In this document: positions 26,598 through 38,840 of the stretch, one piece after another
Layout: every line of letters begins with the position of its first letter
Position numbering within the stretch: the stretch's first letter is position 1
Made by a program: the position numbers and the translations under genes
Assembly: GCA_018697195.1 (NCBI GenBank)
Contig: CM031878.1
Span: forward strand, 65,545,145 to 65,609,144
Direction: 5' to 3'
Origin: Certhia americana
Lineage: Eukaryota > Chordata > Aves > Passeriformes > Certhiidae
DNA: 64,000 nt
Notes under the pieces: generated by a model
Told to the model about the DNA's origin: nothing
Database searches by the model: none
Seen by the model: the letters and a program-made list of their open reading frames with translations, nothing else

Positions 26598-26620
26598 AAA
26601 AAAAAAAAAAAAAAAAAAAA
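26598..26620 (+). repeat. Poly-A run (23 A)
   Basis: Uninterrupted A run preceded by a T run. There is no target duplication or cDNA-like sequence upstream, so I do not read it as the tail of a processed pseudogene. Confidence 0.9.
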
Positions 26621-29600
26621 CAGAAAAGGAAACTTGGCAATTGGCAATTCTTTTCCTAAGAATCTAAAAATCATTAGATCTTTCAAGCTGGCATTCCAGA
26701 TAATAGAGAGAAATATTTGTAATTTAGTTCCAGAAACATTTTTTTCACTTAAATTATTCACTCAAAAGATTATGTACTATTGTTAGTTCTGGCTAATATG
26801 TGATCCAACTGCAGGTGTTTCAAATTTTAAAACTCTGTTTTGCCAAATAGCACCAAAAATTAACGTTGAGAATACTCTGTTGCCATGGTAATTTCTTGGT
26901 TAGAAGGCTGCCAAGTAACTATAAAATGAAACCAATGCTTTTGATGTGCCCTGAAACGAGGAAGGGAAAGAAGATCAGTGAGAACTGAAACATTACTGAG
27001 TTCCATAGTTTTTTGTAGATATTAGAGAGACACAGAATATTCAGCTTAAACACATTTCACATTCTTTTTATTGTTTTGGGCTTTTAATATCTAGGTTTCT
27101 TGGTTTGACACTTGTTGATGTGTACTTTAAGCAATTTGTAAAAATTTTTTGAAAAGGACACTGTACAAAACACAAGTGATTTTGGTGTATTTTTAGTGAC
27201 TTCTTCCCTTTCTACATTAGCAGCACTGTTTAAACATGAGGGAATTCAAAAGTAAATCTCTTACTGCAATGACATCTAAAAATTATTGTGTACCTATGGG
27301 CATATATAAATAATTTTTTCCTTTTGCCTTGAGCCATCTTGATCCTAGTAGATCAGGCTCTCATTTCAATCTCTTGGCATGAAGGGAATGTACAAGGACT
27401 GAAGTATATCCTGTACCTGCAATTTCATCTTTTTCCTGTCATTCATTCACTAGACCCTGGTATATGGTAATTTGTCAATAGCAATATGATAGACTATACT
27501 TAAAATAGACTCTTCCTGTAACAGAATTAACAGCCTTAGTTCTTGATGTTTTCTGTTTTTTATCCCACTCTCACATGTGACCTTCATGTCAGATAAATCC
27601 TGTTAGCCTGGAGAGTACAGAAAGAAGATGAAATTGAAAAGCAAGCTCAGAACTGCCCTTTTTTTTCCAGGTATCAAGTGATAGAAAAGACATGAGACCT
27701 TATATTGCATGGTGAATGTACATGTGTCTATGTAAAATTACAGAACATTACTTTAGGAACATTATCTTTAAATTGTAAAAGAAATATTTCTGCAGTTGTA
27801 TCTGCAAAATTGTCTTGTTGAATACAATTTTCATATAGGAGAGACTGTACCATGTTGAGAGAGAGAGTCTGGGGGGCCTCTGTTTAATGGTGTGTTTGTT
27901 CAACATTATGGATATTTCACAATGTTATAAACTCTTAACATGAGGGGTTTTTTCACTAGATGATGTTAGATGCAGTGTCCTTCCTTGAAGAGAACAGAAT
28001 GATTTGTCTTTTCTGCTTGCTTGTACCAGAACTGGGACTAGACTGTGTGCTGGCATAAAGCAGAAGTGGATGAAGAAATTCTGGTCTGTCTAGTGCTGGT
28101 TGTTTAAGGATTTAATAATTTAAGTGCATTATTGGGTCAGGACCAAAATATTCAGTACCTCGTGGGCTGAAGCCCAAGAAGAACAGTTGTATGTGCTTCA
28201 GACTGCTCTGAAGAAAAAGACATGTCCATCAGTTTATTGGCTTTCATGCATTTTGGATAGCTGGGGCCTGACTGTGTAAGTTAACTTCCATTAACTTTAG
28301 TTAAAAAGAATTAAGGACATTCAAGGTTCTTCAGATATTTTCATATACAGTATTAGCTTTTGTATGTGATAATATAAAAAAAAAAACTTTTCCTTCGAAG
28401 TTTTTCTAGTATTTCAGTGGTTTTTGAATAAAATACATTCAAACAAATCTTAGGAGGAAACATATTAGTACTTCTCTTAGTCCATTGCATTTGTTTTTTG
28501 AATGGTTTGATTTGGGGATTTTTTTTTTTTCTCAAGTACAGTTGATACTATAGTTCAGAGTAGACATGTACCTTTCTTGATAGATCTACAAATCTTTGGT
28601 CACACTTTCCTTTATTTTTTTCTAATTGGCTGAACACTAGCTTAGTTTGGAGTCATGTTGCTTGTGCAGACCTCAAAACAAGTTTCAGAAGTGGCCAAGT
28701 ATAACATTTTATTCTAAAGTAACGTTCGTTTGAGAACTTTGCTGCTGTTGTCTTAAAAATGTGAAGGCAAATATCTTTGACTAGTCATGTGAATTTGAAT
28801 ATATAATTGTACCTTATGCTGTCATTTTATCCACAGTCCTTGGTGTGTTTTTCTTGCCATCCCTAATATGAGGACTGTTTTGTAGTAATACAGACTTTCA
28901 GAACCAAAACTAGACTTCTTCATTTTGTTTTAGCTAAAAGTGCTTTATGTTTCTCTTAAAGAAGCTTAAAAATTTTCAAACAAGTTTTTTTGGAACAGCT
29001 TAATTATGTGGGAGGCTCTTAAAATAGCTTTCTATTCTGCACATGTGTTTTGTCTTATGTGCATTAACAGTGTCCCATTAATTTAAAAAGGATAATGTTA
29101 GTGATCAGAAGCCCTTTCCAGACAGTCTGACACTGATTTAGGAACTGCTTCAGCCCTTCCAAGACTTTAGTTAGTCGAAGTTAATTTGTAACTATGAGTG
29201 AAATACCAGTTTCAAAACGGAACTATTTCATGAAAAAAACAGAGAGAAGACTTAGAGATCAAAGATGCAGTTAAGTAATCCTGTGTCAGTTTCTTTCTGG
29301 GCAGGAGAAGGGCTTGGGCATGCTGAGGATTGGGAAGGTCTGATTGGACTACCATGCAAGAAGACAAATCTCTGGGAATGGCTATTAACCCTTTGGAGAC
29401 CTGAAATAGAAAGGCAAAGTAGGCAAAGCTATTAGCTTCTCCCTTTCTCAACTGTGAATTCTGGGTTAAATACAGTTCTTGTGGTGTCTTTAAACACACC
29501 CTTGTTTATTATTATTTGCTAGAAGTCTGGTTTGATATGTAAACTGTCTTGGTTTGATATGTACCCTTTGGTGCCTTTGTACTGTGTCAGAGGTACCCAT

Positions 29601-30689
29601 CCATTAAAGTTGGGGCTGTTTTCATTGCCAGATGGATACTGGGAGGGTTGTGCCAAGTATCATGTTAATGTAGGCTATGCTGAAGCCAGCAATTCCTGTT
29701 ACAATCTCCCTCAGTAATGTGCCCTCCTTGGAAAAGGTGAATTGCAGGAGAGTTTCTAATTCTTGTCTGGCTTGTCATCTGCTGATCCCCTGCTGTGGTC
29801 TTTGTTTGCCCTTTCTTGACAGGGCAGCAGCAGCTACTATCTGCCTGTGGGTTGAAATGGTTTGTGTGCAGCTGGCTGGTATGTGTCACACTTTGTGGCA
29901 GTGCTTACTGCAGGTGGCAGGCTGTTGGGTTGATTGATGCTTCTCTTTGTGGAATACCATCAGTCATGGAATTTTTTGGATTTCATCTTTGTTTAGCATC
30001 AGTAATAAAATAAATACGTTTTTCTGTGAAAAGTCACAGTGCCCAATGGATGATTTTTTTTCATAGCTATAGCTTTTGAGATATGCTTATGTGCACTCAT
30101 GCTAATTATATGTGTCACTATGTAGGCTTGTTTTCAAAAGTGAGTTGATTTTTTTTACGTTTTTTTTTCTTTTTTGTTTTTAATAATTGATTTGTAGTCT
30201 ATATCTGTTCTTACTTTGGTTATTGTCTATGAATAATTCGTGAACACAGGCATTTGGTAGCATTAAGGAGTAGGAATGGCTTAATTGTCTCATGAGTAGT
30301 ATTTCCCAATGCAATAAAAGAGTGTCTTCAACAAAGGAAAGCATCTCTTATTCTTTGTTCAGAGAAATCCTTGAAGTGGTTATTTCCACATACAATTGCA
30401 GACTTCCTTAATTTCCAGGAATCCTAGATCCTGTTGATAGAAGAAACTGGTTTGTGTTTTGCTTGTTTATAATTTTTCTTTTGTGCTTACTGTGACTGCT
30501 GAGTAGATTAAAAATCCTTATTTCTTAGTCTAAAAGCATTAAGTCGGATCCTGACTTACATTGCAGCCTTTTTATGTTTCAGTGCAGACTTCCCCTTTTC
30601 TTACTGTCTGTTCTTGAACCATTTATAAAAAATACCTTATTATGAATAAATATTTGTTACTATTTTTTGAAAGTCATGACTATTCTTGG

Positions 30690-30815
30690 GTTTGTGTTTT
30701 TTTGGGGTTTTTTGAGGGGGGGGTTGGGGGGGATGTTTGGTTTTGGGGTGGGGTTTTTTTTGTTGGTTTTTTTTTTTTTTTTTATTTTTTGTTTGCTTTG
30801 GTTAGTTGTTTTTGG
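30690..30815 (+). repeat. G/T-rich tract with strong G-quadruplex potential
   Basis: Almost only G and T. G runs are G4 (30704), G8 (30716-30723), G7 (30726-30732), G4 and G4 (about 30745-30753), followed by a long T run. The G8-TT-G7 core alone can supply four GGG blocks with loops of 1-2 bases. It is on the sense strand of intron 1, so it would also be present in pre-mRNA. Confidence 0.85.
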
Positions 30816-32049
30816 GTTTTTTCCTATTGAAGGCAAAGCTGCCTCTCTCACTTTGTAATGCAAGAGAGCAGGGCCTACCCTGGTGGTCTAAGCCCCATTG
30901 TTTCAGGCACACTGTAAATCTGAAGCTAAATTTTTTTGATTTCTTTCCCAAAGAGCTGACTGCTTTCTTGAGAACGTTATGAGTACTTCCAAGAACAGAG
31001 TTGATGCATACTGTCTCGTGTGAAAGAAGTGATTGGATTACATAAATTGATATTCCTAGTCTGCCAAAGAGCGAATACCTTCCCTCATTCCTGCTGTCAT
31101 GTCTATACAGCCTTCATTGGCTGGCAGCAGAGTGGGCTGAAGTTTGGCTCTTGTAGGCCCTGGAAACATGCTGTGTGGGCATTAATATTTCTGTTAAAAA
31201 ATACCTGACAAAATATTTTTGAGAGAAAGTTAAATATACTTCATGTTTGCATACACAGTAACTAATATGTAAAGAATGAGTTACTTAAATTCCAATGTGT
31301 TTCTAGCTTTGGATGTTTTTAGTGGTTATTAAAAAAAAATAGAGAATAAAAGACCCAAACTCTAAGCAACCTCCCCTTCCCATATGTTCTGAGAAGGCAT
31401 ACTCAGTATGCATCTGAAATTCCAAACTCATTGAATGTACATAATATCAAAGAGGTGATCAGCCAGGAGCTGCATTATTTTCTTTCTTCCTTTTAGATGT
31501 ACTATAGAGACCTATGATAATCTCATTCAGTGTCTTAAACAAAGAAATGTCTGCATGCCTTGATGGCAAATGGTGATGTTATGGGTTTCTTCCTTAGCAT
31601 GTTAAAGACTTGAGCAGTGCTGCTGTGTAGCAGAAACTTGGCACTTGGTGCTTTTTGACATGTGGTTTCTGCTGTTAACTCAAGTAGAAATGCTTTTGTA
31701 GGCAGACCTGTGTGTACAGTTACTTTTACAAGGGTAACTAAGGTAAGTACTGACCTTTGTTATTGGAACAGGACCACTTTTAAGTCAGTTGGTTTTGTCC
31801 CAAAAACCTTCTTTACCTTTTTACTTCTCATGGTACCAGTGACTAACACTGCCCCCATACAATTTCCCTCTCTTGCTCCTCATAGAAGCACTGCCTGGCA
31901 GAGGTAAGGCTGACAGTCAGCATGTGCCCCTCTCTAGAAATCATTTTGCTCTGATTCAGCCTTCAGTTAAACCACTGCTGAGTACTGTTCAGTTCTTAAC
32001 AACTTAAGTAACATTTAAGCTACAAACATAATCAGTTATGTAAAGTATG

Positions 32050-32116
32050 CAGGGGTTTTTTTTTGTTTGGGGGGGGGGGGGGGGGGTGTTTGTTTGTTTG
32101 TTTGTTTTGGGGGGAT
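32050..32116 (+). repeat. Poly-G (18) and (TTTG)n tract
   Basis: A run of 18 G (32069-32086) is followed by about four TTTG units and another G run. The length of the homopolymer may be a sequencing estimate. Sense strand of intron 1. Confidence 0.9.
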
Positions 32117-33395
32117 TTTTTGTAAGTATTATCTTTACGGTCTCTGCACAGGGTGTTTATGTTCTAGCCAGACTCCCCATCACAGGTGTGAAATACTGCT
32201 CTTTGAGCTTTGAAGATTTCTCTTTTGTTCAAACTTGATGTAAGTTTATAGTACTAATATTCCTCATTGACCTGACTAGGTGGTGCAGTCATCACCAATC
32301 TCTCATTTTGATGTTGTCTCTGAGAAACTAGAATAGAAAGCTGGTGTAAAGAATTTTATTAAGGAAGAGGTGCCAAGTTGATTTTGGAACTTATCCCACT
32401 GGATAAATTTAAGATAAATTTGGCTTTAGTCAGTAACACTGATTTTTTTTTTTGTTTGTTTCAGTGTTTCATGCTATCCTAAGTTTAACTGTTAAATACA
32501 AAATATTAATAGACATAGTAAGATATATATGAATAAATAAGGAGGAAGTTCAGTTGAAAAAAAAAGGGTTACTTTTGACTCCCTGTGTCTCTGAAACGTT
32601 CATCATTGGACAGCACCTGGACTTAAGTTAGTTTTCCATTATAGAATTTCATTGCAAAAGATCAGAAAGATTCTTTATTCATCCTATTGGTCTGATAATA
32701 ATAATGTGATTCTCTTTCTTTGTTGTTGGGGTGAGAATTAAGACCAAAATATCATGGCCAAATTTTCTTTAAAGCTGCCTGCTTTAAATTTGGGGACAGA
32801 GTGCTGGGTAGAATGGCAAGTTGAGACAGACTGTAGCGAGTTAGAAATCACTTGGGTTTTGTTTTCAACAAAAATTAATTCAAATATATTAAAAAAATTT
32901 AATGTCTCAAATTCTGTTTCGTAATAAATAATTTTAATTATGAGAGCCTTTCCTTTACACTTCAAGTTGTTTCATAATGAAAATGCTTTTATGTATTTAT
33001 GCACCAATGGACTTAAGGTACTGATGATGTTTCACGTGGACAAAAATAAGCTAAGTGAAAGCAAAAGGTGAGACTTTTGAAATCTCTAGATCAGTCTAGC
33101 TCTATGAATAATATTAAAGTATGGCTAGTTAGGAATGTCTTGTCTTCTGTTTAGACCTCAGACGCATTTTTAGACCATTGGTTGTTCTTCCTCTGATGTT
33201 TATGGAAGCAGTTTGATTTTAAAGGAAATCTGATTCATTTGAAATGGTATTTGGTTAGCAGGGAAATGCAGTCTATTTTCAAAATAGTTCTCTTTGTTGA
33301 ACTAATTTCTAAAATTTAATTCAATGTAATGAATGTATTGTATATGGAACGTAATCAAGGAAAACACTTTATAATGTCTTCCATATTTCTCACAG

Positions 33396-33484
33396 GTTGT
33401 GAAGATGAGAAAAGATGTGAAGAAGGCCAGAGTCCTCACTATTCGCAGACTAACCAGACACATCGGGAAATTAAAGTCGAAAAA
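33396..33484 (+). CDS. SRFBP1: SRFBP1 exon 2
   Basis: 89-nt exon between a cacag acceptor and an AAA|gtcagt donor. It encodes VVKMRKDVKKARVLTIRRL followed by TRHIGKLKSKK, the last Lys codon being split (phase 2). This matches the human VVKMRKEVK...LVRSVGRLKSKK block closely. It is the start of the BUD22-like region: a very basic, Arg/Lys-rich predicted helix, as expected for a nucleolar or nucleic-acid-associated protein. It begins in phase 0, so it joins exon 1 directly. The donor is GT with C at +3, which is weaker than usual but acceptable. The open frame runs on into the intron for about 58 codons without biological meaning. Confidence 0.95.
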
Positions 33485-34326
33485 GTCAGTTTTAAATAAT
33501 AGTGGGTTTTTGTGGTTTAAAATGAGACAGTATTTTAATTGTTTTCACAAAAATGGAAAAATGGGACAAAAATGTACTACATTTAAAACTCAAGGCATTA
33601 AAACACATAAATTCTATTTGTCTTATTTTATAAAATTTGAGACTAAAAACACTAGCTGAAAGGAGTTTCATAAAGCAGAATTGAGATGACTTTTTTAGGG
33701 GATTTAGTGTATTGGATGGTAATCTGAATCAGACAAAATCTTTTACAGTATGTCTGGATGTGTCAGATTTTATCTTTTAGGTTATTCTGCTGTTAAATTT
33801 AAGTTGCACCAAGTTTTCTATTGTAGTTGTCTTCAGGATTGTGCACCAAAAAATACTTTGTTTGCATAGATATACAGGTCATACTTAATTCTTACATGAC
33901 CTGTTTAAAAAATATTTTTTAGATTATGTTTTTAAAAATTACTGGCCTGAAGTAACTTAGCATTTGTCTTAGAAATGGTGTGAGATACATCTGTTACTGT
34001 GTTCATAGTGTAAATTGAGCATGCTTCCACAATCTTAGCACGTTATCCAAAATTAGAAGCAAGGCCAGTGAACTATATTTAAATATTACAGATCTAAAAA
34101 TATGTTTGAGACACTGGTGTCACCTACTTTTATATGAATTGTTGTTTAGTATTTTTTAATACAGTAATATTTGTTTTTCACATTGTTCTGCTAAATCCTC
34201 AGTCTTTCCTCTGCTTTTCAGTACAGCAAAAGCATTAAGGCTATGTTCAGCTCTTCGATAAAATGCCATAGATGAAATAAAGTAACTAAACTGAGATTTC
34301 TTAATAAAGATAGACTTCACTTGCAG
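33485..34326 (+). other. SRFBP1 intron 2 (842 bp)
   Basis: Short AT-rich GT-AG intron between exons 2 and 3, interrupting a Lys codon after its second base. It ends with ttcacttgcag. I see no repeats or other features inside it. Confidence 0.92.
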
Positions 34327-34399
34327 GGGTTCAGAAGACTTGAAATTAAAGAACCAAAAACGAGTTGAGAGATTAATAGAAGAAATCCATGCCATGAAG
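34327..34399 (+). CDS. SRFBP1: SRFBP1 exon 3
   Basis: 73-nt exon. Its first G completes the Lys codon split with exon 2, then GSEDLKLKNQKRVERLIEE and IHAMK follow, ending in phase 0 at AAG|gtaatg. Human SRFBP1 has GTEDALLKNQRRAQRLLEEIHAMK here, so LKNQ, RL-EE and IHAMK are conserved. The charged, heptad-like pattern predicts a helix or short coiled coil continuing from exon 2. The acceptor is cttgcag. Adding this exon to exons 1 and 2 gives 192 nt, exactly 64 codons, which confirms the phases. Confidence 0.96.
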
Positions 34400-36953
34400 G
34401 TAATGCTATGTTTAGAGAATTCAATATTAGAGACAGCTATTTTAGTATCTAAAAGCTTTGTCTGTTTTCTGTGGCTGCAGTACTGAAACTTTAAATATTT
34501 TCAGAGTAAGCTTGAACATTAACACAACTAACAAATTATGAGTATTTGCATTTGTCAAGGTGTTGTACAATTTGAGTCTTAAGCTTTCCAGGCTGAACAT
34601 GAATTTGCTGGGCACTGTGTGGTAAAACCTTTGCTTATTAAAATTTCTACTGTAACAGTTAAAGCACGGAATTTAAAGTTCTTGTGCTGCTCAGGAGTAT
34701 GGGGAGGCAGTTTGTGTGTCAGTACAGTATCCTCATTGTCTGTCCAGCAAGCACTAAACATCATGCCATTTGTATTTGGTTCTGTAACAGTTTCAGATTG
34801 TAGCTGCAAGGGACTGGTTATGCTTCAGTCAGTTTTGTTTTTTTTTTAATTTTAAGCCTTGCTGTGTTTATATCTTATATGTTATGATGTCAAGAAAACG
34901 CCTCAGAAATTCTGTAACTTCATAATAATTTGTGCTAGTCTCTCAGTTTTAGTTGATACTACATAAAGTTATGTGTGGTAAAATGAGTTATGAATTCCAG
35001 TCATAGGGCTTGAGCACAAGAGTCATGTATAGGTTGTGACAAATGTTTTCTCACAATATGGCTGTTCTGATTATTTCCTTAATAAGTGTAGTTGATAACT
35101 GTAGTGTTTATATCACTCATACTGATGCTATTCATGAGGTTTTTTGTTTGTTTTTAATATTTCTCTCCTTCTTTCCTCAACCTCGCAGAGATATTAAAGT
35201 TAATAACAGGAAAGGCTTCGTTGACCAGTTTAACTGTGCTTTGCACCAGATTGATCAGGCAGAATCATAGGGATTTTTAGCTTAATACTTCCAGTAACAG
35301 TATTCATAAACCAGTAAATGGGAGAAGAAAATGGGCAGCACTGCTCAAACACCTCAGTATTGAGGAATTCTGAGTTACTGACTTGCCATCAGACTTACAC
35401 TTGATTTTGTATTTGCTTCTTTTTCTCTCTCTGCTTTTTTTTTTTTTCTATTTTTTGGAACTGTATTTTAATGCCAAGTATATGTGTCTCAGTGTCTAAG
35501 AGAATGATCAAGTGATCAGGTGTGCTAGAGCACTTAGCTTAGAAGCCCATGTTTTACAGGGCTTTTGTGAGTGTTCTTGAGAGGGTTTCACCGCAAGATT
35601 TGTTCTACATGCATTTACCAGGAGTCTTTGATCTTCCAGGATCAGCGCATGAAGGCATTTTAAAGCCTGCCTGTGCTTAGGACTGTTTTGGCCAAGTACA
35701 TTCAAGTGTTGCTTCAGTTGGCATGAGTGTGTACAGGGCTTGTAAGTGGTAGCTTTAAGAGAAGCTGTCAGGGGAGGGTAGATTTGTAATCTAGAGAGCT
35801 AAAGGCAAATTTTCTCTGAAATAGTTTATAGAAAGGGAGGAGTCCTCAAAGTAAGCAGCTGAGAAGAAAAAACTCTCACACTTCTTGGGTAGATATCTAG
35901 TAAATGCACTTGGTTATCTGAAATTTTAAGTGCTGGAAGTTGACTTAATTATTAAAAACAATGCACCATTACATTAATATTTAATAGGAAAAAAGGCTGG
36001 GTTACTTGGAGATTTTTAGACTTTAAAAATGCCCAAGTTGACACTTAGTAGCTCTACAGTGTATTTAGTTTTAGATCAAAGAAAAACTCATGTTACTTAT
36101 GAATGACAACCTAAAAGACACTAGTTGTTTACCTATTTTTTCAACCACTGTTGATTTCTGGACTAACAGATTTTTAGAGTTAGCATAGAAATATTTCTCA
36201 TTCAGCACCAAAAAAATCAAAAGACAGCTTTCACAAAAAACTGGTAGTGCTCTTTCAGATGAGTGGAAGAGTTTAGATTGGTGAAACCTCACTCCCAGCA
36301 ACCTTTTGTCTTAAGTTACTGATCATAACTAATGTCCTAAAATATTGATCATTCATAAAAAACACTTTCACCTAAATCAAATTATGAATTTGAGACTTTT
36401 AAAGAAAGATTGGACAATTCAATTTCAATAGAAATTGAAAGTGATCGATAAAGTTGAAAAGATCAATAAAGGTTTGAGTTATTCTAGATTATTTTAGCAG
36501 TTTTAGTATGTCGATCTCAAACACATGCCAGAGGAAATTCAAAATCCTTTCAAAATTGATGGACTGTGTGCAGGATATAGCAATTTTTCACGTTCTGTTA
36601 ATACCAAGAAGTTGTTTGTGAACTTCTCTTCACACGTTTTATGTAAGAAAAGATAATATTAACTTCTTTCTCACTGAATAATTAGTCTTGAGGAGCTGCA
36701 AACTGCAAAGAGCAGTTCAATAGAAAAGACAAAAAAATCCAACAAAATAATTCAGCAGCCAGAGTGGTTTGGAGCCAGAAAATGGATGTTGCACCAGAGT
36801 CTGATAGTGTGTCTATTTTTAGGATAAAAAATTTATTGAAGTGGTAACTTACAATTTCTGGAAATTCTTTATTGATTGGAGGCATGAAGGCCTTCTGTAG
36901 GTTGAAGAAAATGCTACTTTTTTTTTTTTCCAAGTTCTTTCCCATTGACAAAG

Positions 36954-38840
36954 TGTTGTGGTTTGATACTGTCTAAGCAATAGGCACCCATAAGAAAAAC
37001 TTCACTCATACTCCTCTGGTATAGTTCAGCAGAGGAGGGGGAAAGAAAAACTGCAGGGCTCATGAGTTGAGATAAGGATTAGCAGAAAATACTCCAAGGG
37101 CAAAACAGGCTTAAAACTTATAAGGTATAAAGAAAGATTTGTTAACAGAATTTAAGGAGTGGATAATAAGAAAAAACACTTAGAACACCTTTTTCCTCCC
37201 TCCAGCCTCTTTCCCACTGACAGTGCAGGGAGACAGCCGTGGGAGTTTGGGTCAGTTTTTCACTCAAAATCTTTCTTCAGTTTCTTTGGGAAAGGAGTCT
37301 CTTCTGCTGTGCCATGGGGTCCTTCCCACGGGAGACAGCTCTCTGTGAACTTCTTTAGCATGTTTCTTATTTTCACATGTAGCAGTGTCGCCCAACCTGC
37401 TGTAACATGAGTTCCTCCCCTGGGCAAAATAGTCCTTCTAAACTACATGGCATGGGTGATTTTGGTGGCTTAAATTTTAGCTTTTATACTTTCCAGATTC
37501 AGTGCTGTTTTAGTGTGTAGTTTCTGGTTTCATATTCAGTTCTGGGTTTCATATTAAGTACTGGTAAGCTGTCTCCACAGAGAGGGTACACAAAACAATT
37601 CCTTTTCTAGCTTGATACCAAGGACAACCAATACAAGTTTCAAGCCCAAGAGTATATGCAATGGTGAAGTGAAGAGAGAAAACCAAAGAGGATAAACCTC
37701 ATGACCTGAAGCTATAGATAGACAATTGACTCCAATATGCTAATGAACCGAAACTTATAAAAAGTGTAAGACCTTGTGGTTCCCCTTTTTGTGACCATTT
37801 TAGGGTTCAACCTGGGTGAAGCCCAGCCGAGCTCTTGCACTGCTCAGGGTATATCCGTTAAGGCTTTTTCACAAATATTTACTTGATCCTTTTGCTCTGT
37901 CTAGTCTCTATTCCAAGTCAGACTCTCGAAAGCATCAGTTTTAGTTCATGGGGTATATGCAGGCTTTTAAGGATAAGCTGCTCTAGTTTGGAAGCAAGGG
38001 TCCTCTACTTTTGGAAACAGTGGTCTGCTCTCTCTTTTCAGGGTTCCTACTAGATTACAGTTTTTAAGCATCCAGCTACTCTAGCATGCACCTTTTCTCA
38101 CAGGCTGTGAGTGTGTCTCTGGATCCCCCTGTGCACTTTGTGAATTACAGGGAAATAGTGTGTTGTATTATAGTCATCACCACATCTTGTAGAAGAATCT
38201 CAGCTCTGACCTTTAGAGCACCTCCTCTCCCTCCCTCCTTTCACCACCCTAAGTGCCACCATGTTGTTCTCCTCATATGTCCTCACTATTTCCTTTTCTC
38301 TGACTTGGGAGAATGTTGTTGTTCTTAGTTTTGTTCTTACAGGTTTTAGCAGCGTGGAAAGGTTGATCCTGCCTGGGCTCCATATCGGGAAACTACTCGC
38401 CATGCCCCTCACTGTTGGCCATGTGATCCCTGCTGGCATAGTGTGGGGATGCCAAAAGGAGAAGCTGCTGCCACTGCTTCTGCCCGCAGCACAGCTGGCT
38501 AAAAGCAGCTGAACAGGCAAAGTTCACTGCAAGCTGTGCTGAGGTGGTGTGCTGTATGGCCCTGGCAGCAACTCATGGTACCGGGACAGCCCTGGCGCCT
38601 CCCCACTCAGAAGAAGAGGAAGGACTGCACACATTTTTTTTCCTTCTTAAATACGCCATTGCAGGGGAGTTACCAGCTTCTCTGACTGGATTAGCAGCAT
38701 GTCTGTTGTCAGAGCCTTCAGGGGTTGGCTCTGCTGGGCATAGCAGAAGCTTTGAGGAGCTACTCTCAGAATCTACTTCTGTAGCTTCCCCCACCCCCAC
38801 TAAAGGCCATTGTGTTAAAGCAATGCACAAAGGCACCTCT
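36954..38840 (-). mobile_element. Old endogenous-retrovirus LTR, minus strand, split by a nested LTR
   Basis: On the + strand it begins TGTTGTGGTTTGATAC, continues with gagttgagataagga and aacacctttttcctccctcc. It resumes after the nested element and ends in a ttcttaaatacgccattgca segment and the ccttcaggggttggctctgc segment. I recognise this order from a common songbird LTR family read in reverse. On the minus strand the promoter-like part is the complement of ttaaatacg (TATTTAA-type box near 38647) and the polyadenylation side is near 37.1 kb. It is heavily mutated with no protein frames. The outer limits are approximate and the family name is not given because I cannot search. Confidence 0.55.
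37514..37937 (+). mobile_element. Solo ERV LTR with 7-bp target duplications, nested
   Basis: 424-bp element starting TGTGTAG and ending AAGCATCA, flanked on both sides by GTTTTAG (37507-37513 and 37938-37944). Inside are a caaggacaaccaatacaagt segment, cctcatgacctgaagctata, a TATA box (TATAAAAA at 37756-37763), and a U5-like part with ctcttgcactgctcagggta and ggctttttcacaaatattta. The usual AATAAA at that place reads CACAAA, so its poly-A signal looks decayed. The intact TG...CA ends and matching target duplications mark it as a solo LTR left by recombination of a provirus. It sits inside the older minus-strand LTR. Confidence 0.88.

Larger units (their letters stand above)
10159..33395 (+). 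other. SRFBP1 intron 1 (23.2 kb)
   Basis: GT-AG intron joining exon 1 to exon 2 in phase 0. Most of it is AT-rich unique sequence. Named contents are CR1 tails (12207-12527 and 18794-19094), the LTR-like element copy 2 (23509-25091) with its flanking duplication, microsatellites, a poly-A run (26598-26620) and G/T tracts at 30.7 and 32.07 kb. Slightly GC-richer unassigned patches lie at 16.6-17.3 kb and 29.5-29.95 kb; the latter has a 14-bp direct repeat near 29528 and 29551. Apart from the exon-like segment at 14345-14454 I see no further exon. Confidence 0.85.

Noticed and set aside
26598..26620. Poly-A run as evidence of a processed pseudogene
   Set aside because: No cDNA-like sequence upstream and no flanking direct repeats.
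35188..35270. Acceptor-like cctcgcag followed by an open frame ending at a TAG, as a possible alternative last exon after exon 3
   Set aside because: Joined in phase 0 to exon 3 at this acceptor it hits a stop after two codons (AGA TAT TAA). The 27-residue open frame is in another phase and resembles no part of SRFBP1.
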